From Nocardia elegans NBRC 108235 (GTDB lineage: Bacteria > Actinomycetota > Actinomycetes > Mycobacteriales > Mycobacteriaceae): a stretch of DNA of 64,000 bases. Each line of letters opens with the position of its first letter. Position 1 is the first letter of the stretch. The translations under genes were made by a program, and so were the position numbers. The notes beneath the pieces are model-generated. The model searched no databases and was not told the DNA's origin. It saw only the letters and a list, made by a program, of their open reading frames with translations. The stretch is from the NCBI RefSeq assembly GCF_001612845.1, contig NZ_BDBF01000015.1, positions 1 to 64,000 on the forward strand, read 5' to 3'. Shown here in pieces: positions 34,730 through 43,881 of this stretch.

Positions 34730-35401
34730 TCAATCATTGCCCGATGTCGAGCCGGATACCACATCGAGCAGACGCACGCGCTCCTCGTTCGAAATCTCCG
34801 TTCCGGATACCGGCTCCGCGAGTACACACAGCAGTAGCGCCACGCCTACCGCCCCCGGGTCGGGGTGGCCGACGGCGCGCTCGCCGACGTAACTCGCGCG
34901 ACCGCGACGTGCCCGCAGGTCCGCGGTCGACAGTGCGCCGTCCACTGCGGCGCTCACCATCGCGGCGACATCGTCGTCACCGCCACTCAGCGCCTCGACG
35001 GCGGGAACGAGCGCGTCGACCATGGTGCGGTCGCCGACTTCCGCCTCGCCGACGCGTTGGATGGCGGCGAGACCATCGCTGATACCGGACCTGAGGGCGT
35101 CGATGTAGGAATCCGACCGCGCGGCCCGGGTGCCGAGTGATTGGAACAGGAGTCCGAACAGCGGGCCGCTCGTGCCTCCGACCTCGTCGAGGAAGACCGC
35201 TCGCACCGTATCCCACGGGGCGGGGGAGTCCGGTGCGGCGAGGCGGTCGGCGACCTCGGAGAAACCCTCGCGCAGATTGACGCCGAAATCTCCGTCGCCG
35301 GTGATCTCGTCCAGCGTTGTCAGTGCGGGCTCGGCGGCGATGAACACCTCGTGCAGTCGGGCGACGGTGGTGTCGAGCGTCGTCATTGCCTCGCTGGTCA
35401 T
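34730..35401 (-). CDS. dhaL: Dihydroxyacetone kinase subunit L (DhaL, ADP-binding)
   Basis: 223 residues, helical barrel subunit that binds ADP. Motifs: the DEITGDGDFGVNLREGF loop with the Asp ligands for magnesium, GGTSGPLFGLLFQSLG, GDRTMVDALVPA and the late RRGRASYVGERAVGHPDPGA. The ATG at 35401 overlaps the dhaK stop (ATGA). With DhaK it phosphorylates dihydroxyacetone or a related short ketose such as erythrulose. No DhaM phosphotransferase gene is seen, so the phosphate donor (PEP via PTS, or ATP as in some DhaKL homologues) is open. Confidence 0.93.
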   Translation of the reverse strand: MTSEAMTTLDTTVARLHEVFIAAEPALTTLDEITGDGDFGVNLREGFSEVADRLAAPDSPAPWDTVRAVFLDEVGGTSGPLFGLLFQSLGTRAARSDSYIDALRSGISDGLAAIQRVGEAEVGDRTMVDALVPAVEALSGGDDDVAAMVSAAVDGALSTADLRARRGRASYVGERAVGHPDPGAVGVALLLCVLAEPVSGTEISNEERVRLLDVVSGSTSGND

Positions 35402-36402
35402 CGTGCGGTGCCCTTCCAGGCGGGTGCGCCGGTCGGGGCGTGCCAGAGATCGAGCCAGCCGTCGGCGAGTTGGGTGAGGGTGATCGAGAAGCCGCTCATG
35501 TCCAGTGCTGCGACGAATGTGCCGACCTGGACCGCCGAGATTTCGCGTCCTCGGGCGGTGAGGGTGCGCGCCGCGAGCTCGAGAACTGTGCAGAGTTCGA
35601 GTTCTGTCGTCGCACCGAGCCCATTGATCAACAGTAACAACGGTTTTCGAGGATCACCGGGCAGTGAGGTGAGGATATCGGTGAGCATCCGGTCGACAAG
35701 TTCCGCGAGTGGTGGCCTGGTGATCGAGGTCGAGGCGCGTTCGCCGTGAATTCCCACCCCGTATTCGAGCTGATCCGGTTCGAGTTCGAAGGCGCGCGCC
35801 CCGGTATTCGGTGACGTGAGCGCCTGGGTGGCCACCGCGATACTGCGGCTGTGCGCGGCCACCTCGCGGCCGAGCGCGGTCAGCGAGGTGAGCGTGTCAC
35901 CGCGGTCCGCGGCGGCGCCGAGGATCTTTTCGACAACGATGGTCGCGGCGGTACCGCGTCGTCCCGTCGCCGTCTCGTCCGATTCGGTGGCGACGTCGTC
36001 GTCGACGAGTACCCGGCCGACCTCGATACCGTCGGCGGCGAGCCGTTCTGCGGCGATACCGAAATTGATCTTGTCTCCGGTGTAGTTCTTGACGATGTGC
36101 AGCACCCCACCGTCACGAGCGACGGCCTTGCTCGCCTCGTAGACCTGGCGGTTGTGCGGCGAGGCGAAGATCTTTCCCGGTACGGCCGCGTCGAGCATTC
36201 CCATTCCCACGAATCCGACGTGCATCGGCTCGTGGCCGGAACCGCCGCCGGAGACGAGGGCGACCCGCCGTGTCGGCGCACCGCGATCGTGGTGCACGAA
36301 CAGTGGGTCGGTGGTTATCCGGACCCACGGGTTTCGGCGCACGAACCCTTGCAGCGAAACCTCGGGGCCCTGGCCTGGTTCGTGCAGGAACAGTGCGGGC
36401 AC
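35398..36402 (-). CDS. dhaK: Dihydroxyacetone kinase subunit K (DhaK, substrate-binding)
   Basis: 334 residues. DhaK motifs: ALVSGGGSGHEPMHVGFVG near residue 50, IVKNYTGDKINFGIA, and His219 in LEYGVGIHGE, the residue that binds dihydroxyacetone covalently as a hemiaminal. The GTG at 36402 follows AGGAGG by six bases. First of a two-gene dhaKL operon. Some DhaK-like proteins act on erythrulose or other ketoses, and the sugar operon elsewhere in the window makes this worth keeping in mind. No adjacent glycerol dehydrogenase. Confidence 0.93.
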   Translation of the reverse strand: MPALFLHEPGQGPEVSLQGFVRRNPWVRITTDPLFVHHDRGAPTRRVALVSGGGSGHEPMHVGFVGMGMLDAAVPGKIFASPHNRQVYEASKAVARDGGVLHIVKNYTGDKINFGIAAERLAADGIEVGRVLVDDDVATESDETATGRRGTAATIVVEKILGAAADRGDTLTSLTALGREVAAHSRSIAVATQALTSPNTGARAFELEPDQLEYGVGIHGERASTSITRPPLAELVDRMLTDILTSLPGDPRKPLLLLINGLGATTELELCTVLELAARTLTARGREISAVQVGTFVAALDMSGFSITLTQLADGWLDLWHAPTGAPAWKGTAR

Positions 36403-36558
36403 AGATATCCTCCTCGTCGATCGACGGCGCGATGTCCAGTATCACGGAGCGGGGGTGCTGCCCCGGCCCGGATTCCCGATCTTCATGAGCCGCAGGCGGA
36501 ATGAACGTCCTCTCACCCCATCGCCGTGGGGCGGACATGCCGGATATCGGTTCGGTAG

Positions 36559-36714
36559 TCACGGAACAGTGCCGGACGGGCTTCGTCGACGGTCGAATGC
36601 GATGGGGAGACCACTGAGAAGGTCATATCCGCCACCGGCACCGGCGATCAGGATCCGCTCGCAGTCGCGCAGTCGGTGCAGTATCGGGGTGTCGAACAGC
36701 GTGGGCGCAGACAT
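36559..36714 (-). pseudogene. DUF1152-family protein, N-terminal fragment
   Basis: In the 401-bp gap 36403-36803 a minus-strand ATG at 36714 opens 51 codons containing ILIAGAGGGYDLLSGLPIAF, the diagnostic start of DUF1152 proteins, before basic, non-homologous residues and a stop. Full-length relatives are about 300 residues, so some 85 percent is missing. Probably a deletion remnant. The rest of the gap shows nothing. Confidence 0.65.
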
Positions 36715-36803
36715 TTGTCGCAGTATTCAGCACCCTCGTCTCCATGGCGGTGCGCGACTTCCCTGGGCTGACGAAGCCGCGAGGTCGGAAATCGATTGCA
36801 GTA

Positions 36804-37907
36804 CTACGCCTCGACACCATTGTTCTGCGCCGGTGGATGAATCACCCCGTTCACGTAGCTGCTGCCTGGCGAGTACGTGTGCTCACGCACCGCATCACCC
36901 GAATTGCCTTCGATCGTGTGAATAGTGCCGTTGGCATCGACCTTCTCGACCAGGCCGATGTGGCCGACTCCGTTCAGGACAATGAGGTCGCCCACCTGGG
37001 CGCGGGAGGCTTTGTCGGCGAGCCCGTGGCGTTGCACCTCTGCCCAGATCGTGGGCACGCTGACGGCCAGCCCGTGACTGTCGGTGGCGGTCCAATTCAA
37101 CGGGATGTGCGCCTGCTTCCAGGCCCAGGTGGCGAAAGCCGCGCACCACGGCCCGTCGATGTTGTAGGGCTTGCCCGGCAGGTGGTTGACGCCTGTTTCG
37201 TGGACGTTGAGCTGGCTCATGGCGGCCTGGATGGCGCCAGGGGCACCGGGCGCCAACGGAAGCGGGACAATGCTTCCCGGCCCTGCCGGCGTGCCGGGCG
37301 TCGTACCGACGCTTGGCCTGCCGCCGGACGGATATGCCGCGGTGGGGCGGTAGGTGGGGACCGAATTCTCGATGGTTCGCTTCTGGTTCTGGATCTGCCT
37401 CGCGGCAGACCCGACCTTGCCGTGCACATAGCTGACAGCGTCGAGGGCAGCGGCGATCAGGCGCAGTTCGTCGCCTGGTGCCAACGGTTGATGGCTCTCG
37501 TTCATCTTCGACGCGTCTTCGAGCGTGCCTTGGAGGCGGTGCACCTGGGCCATGCAGTCGGTGAAGGTCCCGTTCGAGGTGTCGAAGGTGGAGTAGTAGG
37601 CCTTACGGACGTCGTCGTTGTGGCCGCTGATCGCCACCTTGGCGGCGCGTATCTTCGCCAGCGTCGCGGCGTGGCTGTCGACCAGGGCGGCGTAGTCGTG
37701 TTTGTCGTCGAGTCCGTCGTGGAGCAGTCCTTGCTTGCCCAATTGGTACAGCAGGTCGGGCTGTTCGGCCGGCTTTCCCGAGGCCAGCAAGCCGATCGAT
37801 CGGCGCAGCGCCGTCTGCACCGCGTCGAGAACGGCAATGAGGCCGTTGTGTGCTCCGGCCGGCGGAGTCAGGGTGATGTCGCTGAGGTGAAATGTGCTCG
37901 GGCTCAT
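36804..37907 (-). CDS. CHAP-domain protein with WXG100-like helical N-terminus
   Basis: 367 residues. The N-terminal about 180 residues are helical, without a signal peptide, and resemble the bundles of type VII-secreted substrates. A Gly/Pro linker (about 190-225) leads to a C-terminal CHAP-like papain-fold domain with Cys255 (DGPWCAAFATWAW), His316 (GVGHIGLVEKV) and Glu/Asn in HTIEGNSG as catalytic candidates. CHAP enzymes cut peptidoglycan peptides or amide bonds. The layout suggests an ESX-exported cell-wall hydrolase or antibacterial effector; no ESX core genes are in the window. The hypothetical gene just upstream (20-bp gap) is probably cotranscribed and could be a partner. Confidence 0.82.
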   Translation of the reverse strand: MSPSTFHLSDITLTPPAGAHNGLIAVLDAVQTALRRSIGLLASGKPAEQPDLLYQLGKQGLLHDGLDDKHDYAALVDSHAATLAKIRAAKVAISGHNDDVRKAYYSTFDTSNGTFTDCMAQVHRLQGTLEDASKMNESHQPLAPGDELRLIAAALDAVSYVHGKVGSAARQIQNQKRTIENSVPTYRPTAAYPSGGRPSVGTTPGTPAGPGSIVPLPLAPGAPGAIQAAMSQLNVHETGVNHLPGKPYNIDGPWCAAFATWAWKQAHIPLNWTATDSHGLAVSVPTIWAEVQRHGLADKASRAQVGDLIVLNGVGHIGLVEKVDANGTIHTIEGNSGDAVREHTYSPGSSYVNGVIHPPAQNNGVEA

Positions 37908-37926
37908 CGTGTTACCTGCGGGAGAG

Positions 37927-38418
37927 TCACGATCGGGGACGGCGGTCGGGGTCGGGGTGAGCGGCGCGCCACCTGAGCAACCCGGCGATCAGCGCGTCGA
38001 CTTGGCTGCCCGACAGGATAACTGTGCCGCATCGCGCGGGTTCGGTGATCGAGAATCTGAGCTCGTCCTCCGATATCGCCGGTTTCTCGCAGCCGAGCAG
38101 CGGTGCCTCGGCCGCGATATACCCGTCGAGCATGGTCCCGATGTAGTAGGTCGGGTTGTCGTCCGGGCCGAAGGTGAGCCGACTGCCCAGCATGCGATCG
38201 ACGATCGCGTAGATCTCGGGCATGAACTGTTCCGGCGGCCGGCCCGAATCGCGTGCGTGTTCCTCGATCATCGCAGCGAGCGGGCCGGTCGGATCGCCAC
38301 TGGCAGAAACGATTTCATCGACGCTGTGGCAGCTCCAGTCGATGTCGCCGTGCTCCATCCGGTCGGTGATTACCGACATCAAGCGGACGGCCAGGTCCTT
38401 GTCGGTGTGTCGGGGCAT
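37927..38418 (-). CDS. Hypothetical protein upstream of CHAP gene, 163 residues
   Basis: Soluble, acidic, unrecognised family. Blocks: RLMSVITDRMEHGDIDWSCH, GPLAAMIEEHARDSGRPPEQFMPEIY, DDNPTYYIGTMLDGYIAAEAPLLG and VILSGSQVDALIAGLLRWR. It has no signal peptide or membrane segment. It sits between an APC permease (25 bp upstream) and the CHAP gene (19 bp downstream), all on the minus strand. The tight link with a possible toxin-like hydrolase makes a chaperone or immunity role conceivable, but nothing in the sequence proves it. Confidence 0.75.
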   Translation of the reverse strand: MPRHTDKDLAVRLMSVITDRMEHGDIDWSCHSVDEIVSASGDPTGPLAAMIEEHARDSGRPPEQFMPEIYAIVDRMLGSRLTFGPDDNPTYYIGTMLDGYIAAEAPLLGCEKPAISEDELRFSITEPARCGTVILSGSQVDALIAGLLRWRAAHPDPDRRPRS

Positions 38419-38443
38419 GCGGTCGGCCTTTCGGATACGAGTC

Positions 38444-39856
38444 TTACCCGCCGACGGTGTGGCTGGGCGTGGCGGAAGGGACAGAAGTGGTTCGGCGATG
38501 TCGTTGATGGACCAACCCCGCGCATATCGCCGCTGCGCTCACGGCTGTGGTCAGCGCCAGGGAGTTTCGCGTCGCGGAGGTGAAGGCCATGGCCGCCACG
38601 ATGGTGACCAGCGCCGCGGCCACCAGATACGACAGGTAGGGGTGCCACCACATCCGGACTCCGCGTTCGTAATCGACGTCGGCTCGCTCGTCGCGACGGG
38701 AGACGATTTGCGTGGCGCAAATGCAGAGATAGACCACGACGGCCACCGATCCCGACGAGTTCAACAAGAAGGTGAACACCGCGCCTGTCGGCAGGAAGTA
38801 GTTCGCGCCGACCGCGACGAATCCCGCACTGGCGGCGGCGAGCACCGCCGCGACGGGCACGGCGGATGCTCCTGGGCGGCCGAGGAGCGCCGGCGCCTCC
38901 CCGCGCTGGGCCAGCGAGAACAACATCCGCGAAGACGAGTAGATGCCCGAATTGAGGCACGAAAGTACGGAAGTGAGCACGATGAGATTCATCACCGTCC
39001 GAGCTCCGGGGAGCCCCAGTGTGGAAAGAACTGCGGTATAGGGGCTCTCGGTGACCACGGCGGCATTCCAAGGCAGCAACGTGACCACGACGAGCACGGA
39101 ACCCACGTAGAAGATCACGATGCGCCAAGCGACACTGCGCATGCTGCGCCTGACCGCGCGGCCGGGATCGGCGGCCTCACCGGCGGCGATGGTGACCAGT
39201 TCGGTGCCGAAATAGGAGAAGAACACCGTCAGCACGGCCACCAGTACGGGGCCCCCGCCGCGAGGGAACAATCCGCCGTGTCCGAGCAGGTTCGTGGTGC
39301 CCGGTGAGCTGTGATGGGGCAGCAGCCCCAGGATCGCGGCACCGCCGATACCGATGAACAAGACGATCGCGGTGACCTTGATCAGCGCGAACCAGAACTC
39401 GAACCGCGCGAACGAGGTCACCGCGGTCAAGTTCACCGCGGTGAGGGCGGTCATGAAGCCCAGAGCGGCGAGCCAGGTGGGCACCGCGGGTGCGAGCTGG
39501 TGCGCGATCGCGGCGCCGGCGATCGCCTCGAAAGCCACTGTGACACACCAGTGATAGGCGTAGAGCCATCCGACAGCGAGGCCCGCCCACGAACCCAGCT
39601 CCCGTGAGGCGTAGGCGGAGAACGAACCCGTGGCCGGGTGGGCGGTGGCGAGTTCGGCGAGCATCCGCATGACGAGCACGACCAGCAGTCCGGTGCACAG
39701 ATATACGAGCACGATCCCCGGCCCGACGGCCGAAATCGTTGCACCACTGCCGACGAACAGTCCGGCGCCGATGACGCCGCCGATACCGATCATCGTCATC
39801 TGGCGGGTGCTGATGGCGCGTTGCAGGTTTTCCGACGTGGACAGCGAGGTGGGCAC
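38444..39856 (-). CDS. APC-family amino acid permease (GabP/AnsP type)
   Basis: 470 residues from the GTG at 39856 (AGGAAGAAGG upstream); an ATG at 39973 would add 39 unrelated residues. About 12 membrane helices. The amino-acid-permease signature is present: RQMTMIGIGGVIGAGLFVGSG in helix 1, ELATAHPATGSFSAYASRELG, and FFSYFGTELVTIAAGEAADP. Imports an amino acid or amine by proton symport. It is divergent from the crotonase/acyl-CoA cluster at 40029, so its substrate may be what that cluster degrades. Substrate otherwise undetermined. Confidence 0.9.
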   Translation of the reverse strand: MPTSLSTSENLQRAISTRQMTMIGIGGVIGAGLFVGSGATISAVGPGIVLVYLCTGLLVVLVMRMLAELATAHPATGSFSAYASRELGSWAGLAVGWLYAYHWCVTVAFEAIAGAAIAHQLAPAVPTWLAALGFMTALTAVNLTAVTSFARFEFWFALIKVTAIVLFIGIGGAAILGLLPHHSSPGTTNLLGHGGLFPRGGGPVLVAVLTVFFSYFGTELVTIAAGEAADPGRAVRRSMRSVAWRIVIFYVGSVLVVVTLLPWNAAVVTESPYTAVLSTLGLPGARTVMNLIVLTSVLSCLNSGIYSSSRMLFSLAQRGEAPALLGRPGASAVPVAAVLAAASAGFVAVGANYFLPTGAVFTFLLNSSGSVAVVVYLCICATQIVSRRDERADVDYERGVRMWWHPYLSYLVAAALVTIVAAMAFTSATRNSLALTTAVSAAAICAGLVHQRHRRTTSVPSATPSHTVGG

Positions 39857-39938
39857 GGTGGCGCCTTCTTCCTGAACCTCTGGGCTGTGACCCAGGTAAT
39901 CGCTTGCCTCCCTTATGAAACACGCCATTCCCACGGGA

Positions 39939-39975
39939 TGCAAGAGAAGTTGCACAGAAACTATTTTGTGCAACT
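39939..39975. promoter_or_regulatory. Nested palindromes in divergent promoter region
   Basis: AGTTGCACA-N10-TGTGCAACT (39948-39956 and 39967-39975), perfect 9-bp arms, overlapped on its left by TGCAA-N6-TTGCA (39939-39954). It lies in the 172-bp region between the divergent permease (39856) and crotonase (40029) starts. Good candidate operator for the nearby RpiR-type regulator or another factor controlling both directions. Confidence 0.75.
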
Positions 39976-40028
39976 ATTGGTTGCAGCCGGCGCAGCCGTG
40001 CCCGAGCCGACGAAGGGACATACCGACC

Positions 40029-40802
40029 GTGACGACAGTGTTGACGACTCGATCCGACGATCTGATGACGCTGACCTTGAACCGCCCGGATCGACTGAAC
40101 GCGGTCAGCGAGATGATGTACGAAACACTGATCGAGCAACTGACTCTTGCCGATTCGGCACCCGAGGTCCGCGCCGTCGTCATCACCGGCGCGGGACGCG
40201 CCTTCTGTGTCGGCGCCGACATGAAAGCTCACAGCTCCGGTACCCGCGACCGCTCCGACCGCGAGCGCTACCTGCTGCTGGCGCAGACGGTGTGTGAGCG
40301 GATACAGACGATGAACACCCCGGTGGTCGCCGCTGTCAACGGGTACGCGCTCGGCGCCGGCGCTGAAATCGCTGTCAGCGCAGACTTTCTCGTCGTCGCA
40401 TCGGATGCTCGGATCGGCTTCCCGGAGGTCGGCCTCGGCACCTTCGTGGGCGGCGGAGTCACCCACCGGCTACCGCGGCTCGTGGGCCTGCGCCGCGCCA
40501 CCGAACTGCTCTTGCTCGGTGAACGATTCAGCGGAGCGGACGCGCACGCGTGGGGTTTGGCCTATCTGGCGGTGGACAGTGGCAGCGTCGTCACAGCGGC
40601 TCAGGCGCTCGCCGCCACGTTGGCCACGAAAGCTCCGCTGTCTGTCGGCCGAATGAAACAGGCGCTGCGATGCAACGACTCTCTCGACGCGGCGCTCGAG
40701 TCCGAACCGCACCAGATTCTCGCGTTGATGGAGACGCGGGATTGGGCCGAGGGTGTCGCTGCCTTCACCGAGCGGCGTGCCCCCCGCTTCGAAGGAAAGT
40801 AG
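40029..40802 (+). CDS. Enoyl-CoA hydratase/isomerase (crotonase family), first copy
   Basis: 257 residues from the GTG at 40029; an ATG at 39915 would run through the operator region. Crotonase core: MTLTLNRPDRLNAVSEMMY, VVITGAGRAFCVGADMKA (first oxyanion region) and VAAVNGYALGAGAEIAVSAD (second, with Gly-Ala-Gly). The position of the classical second glutamate falls in ARIGFPEVGLGTFVGGG, where a Glu is present. Members hydrate, isomerise or cleave acyl-CoAs. First gene of a four-gene cluster; ten bases before the acyl-CoA synthetase. Confidence 0.9.
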   Translation: MTTVLTTRSDDLMTLTLNRPDRLNAVSEMMYETLIEQLTLADSAPEVRAVVITGAGRAFCVGADMKAHSSGTRDRSDRERYLLLAQTVCERIQTMNTPVVAAVNGYALGAGAEIAVSADFLVVASDARIGFPEVGLGTFVGGGVTHRLPRLVGLRRATELLLLGERFSGADAHAWGLAYLAVDSGSVVTAAQALAATLATKAPLSVGRMKQALRCNDSLDAALESEPHQILALMETRDWAEGVAAFTERRAPRFEGK

Positions 40803-40811
40803 GAAAGCGCT

Positions 40812-42989
40812 GTGGTCCACGCACATTCCGCATCGTCCGCTGTACAGACCGTTCCCACGCGGTCGGCCCTCGCCCGCTTGTTCGATCCGCATTCGGTCGC
40901 GGTCATCGGCGCCTCGGCCGATCCCGGCAAACGCGGCTACCAGGCCGTTCGCGGACTCCAGGAGGCCGGTTACGCCTATCCGGTGTATCCGGTGAATCCT
41001 CGCGGCGGCCGCCTCCTCGGTCTCGAGGTCGCTTCATCGATCGCACAGCTTCCCTATGGCGTCGACGTAGCCCTCATCGCCCTGCCCGCCGCTGCCGTTC
41101 CCGACGCGCTGCGGCATTGCGCGGCGGTGGGGATTCCCGCGGCGGTGGTGTTGGCCAACGGATTCGAGGAGACCGGTGCGGCGGGCGCGCAGGCGCAGAC
41201 CGCATTGGCTCGAGCGATCGCCGCGACCGGCATCCGCGTCGTCGGACCCAACACGTCAGGCCTTCTCAACCTCGCCACGGGCGCGAATCTCGTTGGTGTA
41301 CAGAACGTTCCGCCTGGCGCCATCAGCGTGATCACACAGAGCGGGAATATGCTGCTGTCGCTGGTCAACGACCTTCGGGCACTGCGGGGCACCGGAATCC
41401 ACGCCTATGTCGGACTCGGCAACCAGGTCGATGTGAGCTACGACGAATGCCTCGCCGAACTCGCGCGTCATCCCGAAACGGGGGTGATCGCCATCCATAT
41501 CGAAGGATTCACCGACGGGCGTGTGTTCCTCCGGTCCGCGGCGCGGGCGATCCGCGACACTCCGGTGGTAGTCCTGCGCGGCGGACGGTCGCAGGCCGGT
41601 CGGGCCACCGCGCGTTCACACACCGCGTCCGTGGCCGGATCCGACGCTGTCGCCGCCGCCGTGCTGCGCCAAGCGGGCGTGGAATCGGCCGACCGATCCG
41701 ACGAACTCGCTGTGCTCGCCAATGCCCTGGCCTCCACCCGTCCGATGACCAACGGACGCGGCGTCGTGGTGCTGTCGGACGGCGGTGGACACGCCGCGCT
41801 GGCCGCCGACGCGCTGGCCGCCGCCGGTGTCGAACTCGCTGCCCTCGCCGACGACACCCGCGACGCACTGCGGCAACTCCTCGGCCCCGCAGCGGCGGTG
41901 TTCAATCCCGTCGATGTCGCGGGTGCCACGGATACCGATCCCGGTATTTTCGCCGACGCGGTCGAGATCCTGACCGGTGATCCAGCGGTGGGGCTGGTGC
42001 TGATCGTCGGGATGTACGGGGGCTACCACCTGCGCTTCGATGCCGCACTGGCCGAGCAGGAGGCCGCCGCCACTGCGCGACTGCTGGAATGTACTGCCGC
42101 ACAGAAGGTTCCGCTGGTCGTGCACAGCTGCTACGCCGGTGAGCGGAATGTTCACCACGACCTGATGCGCGCCCGAGGGGTATCGGTGACCAGTTCCCTC
42201 GACCACGCGGCCCGTATCGTCGCAGCCCTGCAACGACGCGGCAGAATCCTGGCCACCGCGGCCCAGCGGTCGTCGTTCGCCCTGCCTCATCCTGCACCGC
42301 GGCTGGTCTCGGATCGGCCGGTGCTCGACGAACCCGCCGCCAGAACCTTTCTCAGCCAGCAGGGCATCGATGTCGGCGAATGGACCGTGGCACCGACGAT
42401 CGCCGACGTCGTCGTCGCCGTCCGGGAATACCGGCGGCCGTGCGCGTTGCGGATCGTATCGCCGGATGTGGTGCACAAATCCGATGTCGGTGGTGTGCGG
42501 TTGCATGTGGCGGCCGCGGACGCCGAGGCGACCGCAACGGCCATGATCAGGTCGGTGACCTCCGGCGTGCCCGGTGCGCGGATCGACGGGATCATCGTCA
42601 CTCCGATGGCCGAGCCGGGCGTCGAGTTGCTCGTCGGCGCGATGCGTGATCCGGTCTTCGGACCTGTCGTCGCCTTCGGCAGCGGCGGGGTACTGGTCGA
42701 AGCACGGGACGACGTCACCTTCCGCGCCGCGCCGCTCACCGACGTCGAAGCCCGAGAGATGATCGAGGAAACCAGGGCGTCACGTCTACTCGATGGCCAC
42801 CGCCACCTGGAAGCGATCGATCGGAAACAGCTGACGCGCTTGCTGGTTCGCGTCGGCGCGATCGTCGCGGCGCACCCGGAGATCGCCGAACTCGACCTCA
42901 ACCCTGTGATCGCCTCCGGCACTGCGATCCTTCCGGTCGATGTTCGCATCATTCTGTCCGACAACGACACAGAGGAGGCCGGACGGTGA
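40812..42989 (+). CDS. ADP-forming acyl-CoA synthetase (fused alpha-beta, ACD type)
   Basis: 725 residues. CoA-binding domain at about 18-150 (HSVAVIGASADPGKRGYQAV), succinyl-CoA-ligase-like domains to about 470, then an ATP-grasp domain (about 490-720; ALRIVSPDVVHKSDVGGVRL). The phosphorylated His of the family is His270 in ARSHTASVAGSD. It interconverts acyl-CoA + ADP + Pi with acid + CoA + ATP. FerA of Sphingobium, a feruloyl-CoA synthetase, is a precedent for this fold beside a crotonase. It overlaps the second crotonase start by four bases. Substrate acid unknown. Confidence 0.91.
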   Translation: MVHAHSASSAVQTVPTRSALARLFDPHSVAVIGASADPGKRGYQAVRGLQEAGYAYPVYPVNPRGGRLLGLEVASSIAQLPYGVDVALIALPAAAVPDALRHCAAVGIPAAVVLANGFEETGAAGAQAQTALARAIAATGIRVVGPNTSGLLNLATGANLVGVQNVPPGAISVITQSGNMLLSLVNDLRALRGTGIHAYVGLGNQVDVSYDECLAELARHPETGVIAIHIEGFTDGRVFLRSAARAIRDTPVVVLRGGRSQAGRATARSHTASVAGSDAVAAAVLRQAGVESADRSDELAVLANALASTRPMTNGRGVVVLSDGGGHAALAADALAAAGVELAALADDTRDALRQLLGPAAAVFNPVDVAGATDTDPGIFADAVEILTGDPAVGLVLIVGMYGGYHLRFDAALAEQEAAATARLLECTAAQKVPLVVHSCYAGERNVHHDLMRARGVSVTSSLDHAARIVAALQRRGRILATAAQRSSFALPHPAPRLVSDRPVLDEPAARTFLSQQGIDVGEWTVAPTIADVVVAVREYRRPCALRIVSPDVVHKSDVGGVRLHVAAADAEATATAMIRSVTSGVPGARIDGIIVTPMAEPGVELLVGAMRDPVFGPVVAFGSGGVLVEARDDVTFRAAPLTDVEAREMIEETRASRLLDGHRHLEAIDRKQLTRLLVRVGAIVAAHPEIAELDLNPVIASGTAILPVDVRIILSDNDTEEAGR

Positions 42990-43786
42990 GTGGACCGGTG
43001 CGGATCGACCGCCGCGGTGACGTGGTGGTGTGGACTCTCGACAACCCGGCCACACGCAACGCGATCTCCGACCCCGAAACCATCACGGCACTGGAGGACG
43101 CCATCGCCGAGGCCGACCATGACCTCGGCGTGCGCGTCGCCATTCTCACCGCGGCCGGCCCAGCGTTCTCTTCGGGAGGCAACATCAAGGACATGCGCGA
43201 CCGGACGGGAATGTTCGGCGGCAGTCCGGCGGAGCTGTATCGCAATTACCGGCACGGCATTCAGCGCATTCCGAAAGCACTGTATTACTGCGAAGTTCCG
43301 ACAATCGCGGCGGTGAACGGGCCTGCCGTGGGCGCGGGCTGCGACGTGGCGATGATGTGCGACATTCGGATCGCATCCACCACCGCGACCTTCGCGGAAA
43401 GCTTCGTGCGAGTCGGCATCGTCCCCGGTGACGGCGGGGCATGGCTGCTTTCCCGCGCGATCGGCCCGGCCCGCGCCGCGGAGATGGCTTACACCGGCGA
43501 GCCGGTCGACGCGGCCACCGCGCTCGAGTGGGGCCTGATCTCCGCGGTTGTCGAGCCAGAGCTGCTTCTCGAATCGGCACACACCCTCGCGACGCGAATC
43601 GCGAGGCAACCGCCGCATGCGCTGCGGATGACCAAACGCCTGTTGCGTTCGGCTGAAAACCACAGTCTGGACGGTATTTTGGATCTCTCCGCAGCGATGC
43701 AGGCCGCAGCCCACCACACCGCCGACCACGCCGAGGCCGTCGCGGCGATGCTGTCCCGCCGAGAACCGCGGTTCACCGGGACGTAG
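42986..43786 (+). CDS. Enoyl-CoA hydratase/isomerase (crotonase family), second copy
   Basis: 266 residues, GTG start overlapping the synthetase stop. Motifs: VWTLDNPATRNAISDPETI, ILTAAGPAFSSGGNIKDM (oxyanion loop) and IAAVNGPAVGAGCDVAMMCD. FAESFVRVGIVPGDGGAWLLSRAIG holds the region of the catalytic acids; at the classical second-Glu position there is a Gly/Asp region, so the chemistry may differ from the first copy. The two crotonases share little beyond family motifs, which argues for successive steps rather than recent duplication. Confidence 0.9.
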   Translation: MSGPVRIDRRGDVVVWTLDNPATRNAISDPETITALEDAIAEADHDLGVRVAILTAAGPAFSSGGNIKDMRDRTGMFGGSPAELYRNYRHGIQRIPKALYYCEVPTIAAVNGPAVGAGCDVAMMCDIRIASTTATFAESFVRVGIVPGDGGAWLLSRAIGPARAAEMAYTGEPVDAATALEWGLISAVVEPELLLESAHTLATRIARQPPHALRMTKRLLRSAENHSLDGILDLSAAMQAAAHHTADHAEAVAAMLSRREPRFTGT

Positions 43787-43881
43787 TCGGCGATCCGTGA
43801 AATGTGTTGTTGCCGTTGCCTTCGGTGAACGCCTCAGCAGAGGTAAATGGCTCAGCGGACGCGAGTAGGAGAATCGACGGG

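Noticed and set aside
40550..41980. 476-codon open frame overlapping the acyl-CoA synthetase in another frame
   Set aside because: Arg-rich translation of a high-GC gene read out of frame; the synthetase has full domains and motifs.
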